In this document: in pieces, positions 61,135-64,000 of the stretch | Numbering within the stretch: position 1 is the stretch's first letter | Layout: each line of letters starts with the position of its first letter | Assembly (NCBI RefSeq): GCF_040227235.1 | Contig: NZ_JBELNZ010000003.1 | Location: 496,001-560,000, forward strand | DNA from: Parafrigoribacterium_A soli | Lineage (GTDB): Bacteria; Actinomycetota; Actinomycetes; Actinomycetales; Microbacteriaceae | Direction: 5' to 3' | Length of the DNA: 64,000 nucleotides | Made by a program: the position numbers and the translations under genes | Notes under the pieces: model-generated | The model's input: only the letters and a program-made list of their open reading frames with translations | Database searches by the model: none | Told to the model about the DNA's origin: nothing

Positions 61135-62790
61135 ATGACTGCCCCGCACGCAGCGGCGCCCGTCGACCTGCTGTTGACCGGTGGCCGGATCACGACCCTC
61201 GCGCCAGAGGGCGAGGGCCCTGGCGAGGCGCAGAGTCTCGCGATCGCCGGTGGTCGGGTGCTCGCGGTCGGGACTGATGAGGAGCTCGCCGCATACGCTC
61301 CCCAGGCGCGCCGGGTCATAGACCTCGGCGGTCGCAGGGTGATTCCGGGACTCATCGATTCCCACATCCACGCCGTGCGCGGGGGCGTCAGCTGGCTGGT
61401 CTCGGTGCACTGGGATGGCATCCGCTCGATCGCGGATGCGCTCGGCATGATCCGCGAACGCGCGGCAGAGATTCCGGCAGGGGAGTGGATCCCGGTGATC
61501 GGTGGATGGCACCGGCGACAGTTCGTCGAGGGCCGGATTCCGACGCCGGCCGAACTCACCCAGGCCGCTCCGCAGCATCCGGTGTACATCCAGGAGACCT
61601 ACGACATCGGCGTGCTGAATGCCGCAGGCATGGCGGCGTGCGGTTGGGCGGATGCCGCGGCTGAGAACCCGGCACGCGGCTCGCTCGAGCGCGACGCGGC
61701 CGGTGCTCCCACGGGAGTGATTTTCGGCATGGGAGCGTTCACCGTGCCGACCCTGCTCGCACTGACGGTGGACCACGAGCAGGCAAAGCTCGGCACGGCC
61801 GCCATGAGTCGCGAGTTCGCCTCGCACGGTCTCACCGGCGTCAACGACGGCGGTGGCCTCCTGCTCCAGCCCTCCGACTACGACGCGCTGTTCGACCTCT
61901 GGCGCGAGAACGGGCTTTCGCTGCGGTTCCGCCTGTTCATCTCGGCCTGGGAGCGCGGCTCTGAGCTCGCGAACTACACGAGCTACACCGGCATCCAGCA
62001 GCACGATTTCGGCGACGGCATCGTCAAGGTCTCCGGCGTGGGTGAGGTAGTGCACCTGGGCTGCCACGACCTCGAGGGCATGGAGGACTTCCAGGTCGCC
62101 GACGAGGCGGCCGATGGCTTGCTCGAGATCAGCCGGATGTGCGCGGCCCGCGGCTGGCGGATGTCGATGCACGCCGTCCTCGACGACACGCTCGGGCGCG
62201 TGCTCGACGCGTGGGAGAAGGTGCAGTCAGAGACCGCCGGCGTGACGGGCAATCGCTGGTCGATCGTGCACGCCGATGCCGCAAGCGACGCGAACCTCGA
62301 CCGGATGGCCGCCCTAGGCCTCGGTGTGCTGGTGCAGAACAGGCACGTGCTGAAGGGCGGCGACTACGTCGAGCACTGGGGTGCCGACGAGGCCGCGCAC
62401 GCCCAGCCCATTGCCGCACTGCGCCAAAGGGGCATCCCGATCGGTGCGGGCACCGACGCGACCCGGGCGAACTGGTACTCCCCGTGGGCCTCGATCGCGT
62501 GGTTCGTCACCGGTAGGTCCGTCGACGGCACCGGCCTGCGCGCGCCGCAGCATCTCATGAGCCGCGAGGAGGCGCTGCGTGCATACAGCGCGGACGCCGC
62601 CTGGTTCACGGGTGAGGATGACCACCGCGGCACGCTGCTTCCCGGCTTCGACGCCGACCTCACGGTGCCCACGCTCGACCCGCTGACCTGCTCGGACGAC
62701 GAGCTCGCAGACATCCGCAGCGAACTGACCATCATGGGCGGTCGAGTCACCTGGGCAAGCGCCCCCTTCACGAATGGAGTATCAGAATGA
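61135..62790 (+). CDS. YtcJ-like metal-dependent amidohydrolase
   Basis: A 551-residue amidohydrolase. The metal site begins with GLIDSHIHA (His77, His79); further ligands are likely His in MSMHAVLDD and IVHADAASD and Asp in GAGTDATRANW, the usual amidohydrolase order. The YtcJ group hydrolyses exocyclic amide or ester bonds, often with unknown substrates. There is no signal peptide, so the imported compound is cleaved inside the cell. It overlaps the RidA-like gene by 4 bp. Confidence 0.9.
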   Translation: MTAPHAAAPVDLLLTGGRITTLAPEGEGPGEAQSLAIAGGRVLAVGTDEELAAYAPQARRVIDLGGRRVIPGLIDSHIHAVRGGVSWLVSVHWDGIRSIADALGMIRERAAEIPAGEWIPVIGGWHRRQFVEGRIPTPAELTQAAPQHPVYIQETYDIGVLNAAGMAACGWADAAAENPARGSLERDAAGAPTGVIFGMGAFTVPTLLALTVDHEQAKLGTAAMSREFASHGLTGVNDGGGLLLQPSDYDALFDLWRENGLSLRFRLFISAWERGSELANYTSYTGIQQHDFGDGIVKVSGVGEVVHLGCHDLEGMEDFQVADEAADGLLEISRMCAARGWRMSMHAVLDDTLGRVLDAWEKVQSETAGVTGNRWSIVHADAASDANLDRMAALGLGVLVQNRHVLKGGDYVEHWGADEAAHAQPIAALRQRGIPIGAGTDATRANWYSPWASIAWFVTGRSVDGTGLRAPQHLMSREEALRAYSADAAWFTGEDDHRGTLLPGFDADLTVPTLDPLTCSDDELADIRSELTIMGGRVTWASAPFTNGVSE

Positions 62791-63260
62791 ACGCGCAGAT
62801 TCCACCGCCGCGACCGGTCGCGAGCGGCGCCTCGGAGGTCATCCATCACGAGGGCTACGACGCCGAGATCGTGAGCCCGTTCGTGCCGGTGATCCGTTCG
62901 GTGTCGAACGCGAGGCTGGTGTTCATCAGCGGCGTGACGGGCGCTCCCGTCTATCACGATCATCCACACGTGCCGGCCGTGTTCGATGCCGTGCCCCGCG
63001 AGATCGACGGACAGGTGAAGAACCTGTTCGAGAACCTCGATCACGCGCTCACGGCCGCGGGCGCACAGCGTTCAGACGTCGTGAGCATGGTGCGCTTCTT
63101 CACCAACATCGAGGAAGACCAGGATGTCGTCAACCGGGTGCAGGGCGCCTGGTTCGGCGGCCACATCCCCACCAGCACCACCGTTGAGATCAAGCGCCTG
63201 GCCACCGATCCGCGCCTGCGGCTCGAGATCCAAGTGATCGCGGCGGTTCCCGCAGCCTAA
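62787..63260 (+). CDS. RidA/YjgF-family protein
   Basis: A 157-residue chorismate-mutase-like trimer-forming protein, about 25 residues longer at the N-terminus than RidA. DQVVNRVQGAWFGGHIPTSTTVEIKRLATDPRLRLEIQ-type C-terminal sequence is present in pieces, but the Arg of archetypal RidA (R105 in R-x-x-V-E-V) is Ser here (TSTTVEI). It therefore probably is not a generic enamine deaminase but a pathway-specific hydrolase or deaminase for the amidohydrolase product. Translationally coupled to the amidohydrolase. Confidence 0.85.
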   Translation: MNAQIPPPRPVASGASEVIHHEGYDAEIVSPFVPVIRSVSNARLVFISGVTGAPVYHDHPHVPAVFDAVPREIDGQVKNLFENLDHALTAAGAQRSDVVSMVRFFTNIEEDQDVVNRVQGAWFGGHIPTSTTVEIKRLATDPRLRLEIQVIAAVPAA

Positions 63261-63267
63261 CCATCAC

Positions 63268-63291
63268 GGCGCACGACCCCTTCCGTGCGCC
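63268..63291 (+). terminator. hairpin after the RidA-like gene
   Basis: GGCGCACG (63268-63275) and CGTGCGCC (63284-63291) are perfect 8-bp arms around an 8-nt loop, 8 bp behind the stop. It should end the Liv operon. Confidence 0.7.
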
Positions 63292-63297
63292 GCCGAC

Positions 63298-63311
63298 TAC
63301 AATCGATTGCA
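63298..63311 (+). promoter_or_regulatory. LacI-type operator 3 (dehydrogenase unit)
   Basis: TACAATCGATTGCA, identical to the copy at 56228-56241, 21 bp before the dehydrogenase start. Confidence 0.7.
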
Positions 63312-63332
63312 CGTCTTGCGAAAGGACACAGC

Positions 63333-64000
63333 ATGCCAGACACCTCACTTCCCACCGTCGGCTGGATCGGCACAGGACGGATGGGCTTCCAGCTCGCCAA
63401 GCGGCTGCTGCGTGCCGGTTACGACGTCGCCGTCTACAACCGCACGAAGGCGAAGGCCGAGCCGCTCGCAGAGTTCGGCGCCACGATCGTCGACTCCCCG
63501 GTCGAGCTCGCGAGCCGCGACATCGTGTTCAGCATGGTCTCCACGGGCAAGGACCTCGAGGAGGTCATGCTCGGTGACGGGGGGCTGCTGACCCACACCT
63601 CGGCCCAGCCCGGAATCATCGCGGATTCCTCGACCGTCGACACCGACACCAGCAAGCGGATGCGCGCGGCGGCTGAAGAACGCGGCATCGGCTTTCTCGC
63701 CACCCCGGTCTCCGGAAACCCCAAGGTCATCGCCGCGGGCAAGCTCACTGTGGCCGTGTCTGGCCCGCAGGATGTCTACGAAACCGCACTGCCGCTGCTG
63801 CAGACCTGGGGCCGCGGCGTCACCTATGTCGGCGACGGCGAACTGGCCCGCATCGTGAAGATCGCGCACAACGTGTTCCTGGGGGTCGTCATCCAGTCGG
63901 TGGTGGAGATCACGCTGCTGGCCGAGAAGTCGGGCGTCAAGCGCAGCGACTTCCTCGCGTTCCTCAACGACTCCGTCATGGGCTCGCCGTACACGAAGTA
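63333..64000 (+). CDS. 3-hydroxyisobutyrate dehydrogenase-family protein (3' truncated by window)
   Basis: The first 222 codons of a beta-hydroxyacid dehydrogenase. The NAD(P) motif GWIGTGRMGFQLAKRLL (residues 9-25) and VYNRTKAKAEPL, the substrate motif in ATPVSGNPKVIAAGKL, and the catalytic Lys in VKIAHNVFLG are seen. Family members reduce tartronate semialdehyde, succinic semialdehyde or methylmalonate semialdehyde. AAAGGA precedes the ATG by 8 nt. Separate operon from the Liv genes but with the same operator, so it probably serves the same pathway. Confidence 0.9.
   Translation, partial: MPDTSLPTVGWIGTGRMGFQLAKRLLRAGYDVAVYNRTKAKAEPLAEFGATIVDSPVELASRDIVFSMVSTGKDLEEVMLGDGGLLTHTSAQPGIIADSSTVDTDTSKRMRAAAEERGIGFLATPVSGNPKVIAAGKLTVAVSGPQDVYETALPLLQTWGRGVTYVGDGELARIVKIAHNVFLGVVIQSVVEITLLAEKSGVKRSDFLAFLNDSVMGSPYTK

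Overview
The window is high-GC actinobacterial chromosome, most likely Microbacteriaceae. The evidence is a dnaK-grpE-dnaJ-hspR operon with HAIR operators, a Mycobacterium-type dCTP deaminase, sugar ABC importers that lack their own ATPase gene, many start codons 6-7 nt behind a TANNNT box (leaderless transcripts), and short dispersed repeats of the CTTCGACAAGCTCAGCG type. No database search was possible, so every functional name rests on motifs and family knowledge recalled from memory.

Layout. 1-850: end of a gabT-like aminotransferase. 847-13880: polysaccharide/uronate utilisation locus (DeoR/LacI hybrid regulator, heparinase II/III-like lyase, DUF2264 protein, CUT1 importer, YesL-like protein, GH88 unsaturated glucuronyl hydrolase, FAH-family hydrolase, KduD, KduI). 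Imported unsaturated oligosaccharides would be cut to unsaturated uronate and converted to 2-keto-3-deoxygluconate. 13910-19287: a lipoprotein, then etfB-etfA-cytochrome b and a long acyl-CoA dehydrogenase. 19385-27748: sugar-acid/tetrose locus (xylose-isomerase-like protein, 3-hydroxyacyl-CoA-dehydrogenase-like oxidoreductase, CUT1 importer, GntR regulator, RpiB-like isomerase, DhaK-DhaL kinase) bracketed by two copies of one operator. Its composition resembles D-apionate or threitol catabolism ending in erythrose 4-phosphate.

27860-38083: single genes (ChaB/Rho_N protein, MarR with NmrA-like and Old Yellow Enzyme genes, phosphoribosyltransferase, a newly noted 58-aa membrane protein, tRNA-Gly(CCC), dcd, idi, a MarR-like gene, a PEP-mutase-like gene, a thioesterase, membrane proteins, a UMF1-type transporter). 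38148-42490: lower-GC accessory island with an HNH endonuclease and, divergently, an overlapping run of a candidate leader ORF, an ECF sigma factor, a regulator-like protein and an ImmA/IrrE metalloprotease with a Cys-rich tail, then two unknown genes. An 11-bp direct repeat flanks it.

42611-46785: heat-shock operon with two HAIR boxes. 46824-52908: a membrane protein, an epoxide hydrolase-like protein, AmiS/UreI channel, isochorismatase-like protein, divergent flavin monooxygenase (possible N-heterocycle catabolism), and an RsmC-like methyltransferase carrying a repeat-like insertion. 52953-64000: LacI regulator and three transcription units sharing one LacI-type operator: bicupin plus MFS; a branched-chain-type (Liv) ABC importer with a YtcJ-like amidohydrolase and a RidA-like protein; and a hydroxyisobutyrate dehydrogenase-like gene cut by the window edge. 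The substrate is unknown. The best candidates for undescribed biology are the sigma/ImmA island, the LacI regulon at the right end, and the tetrose/sugar-acid locus.
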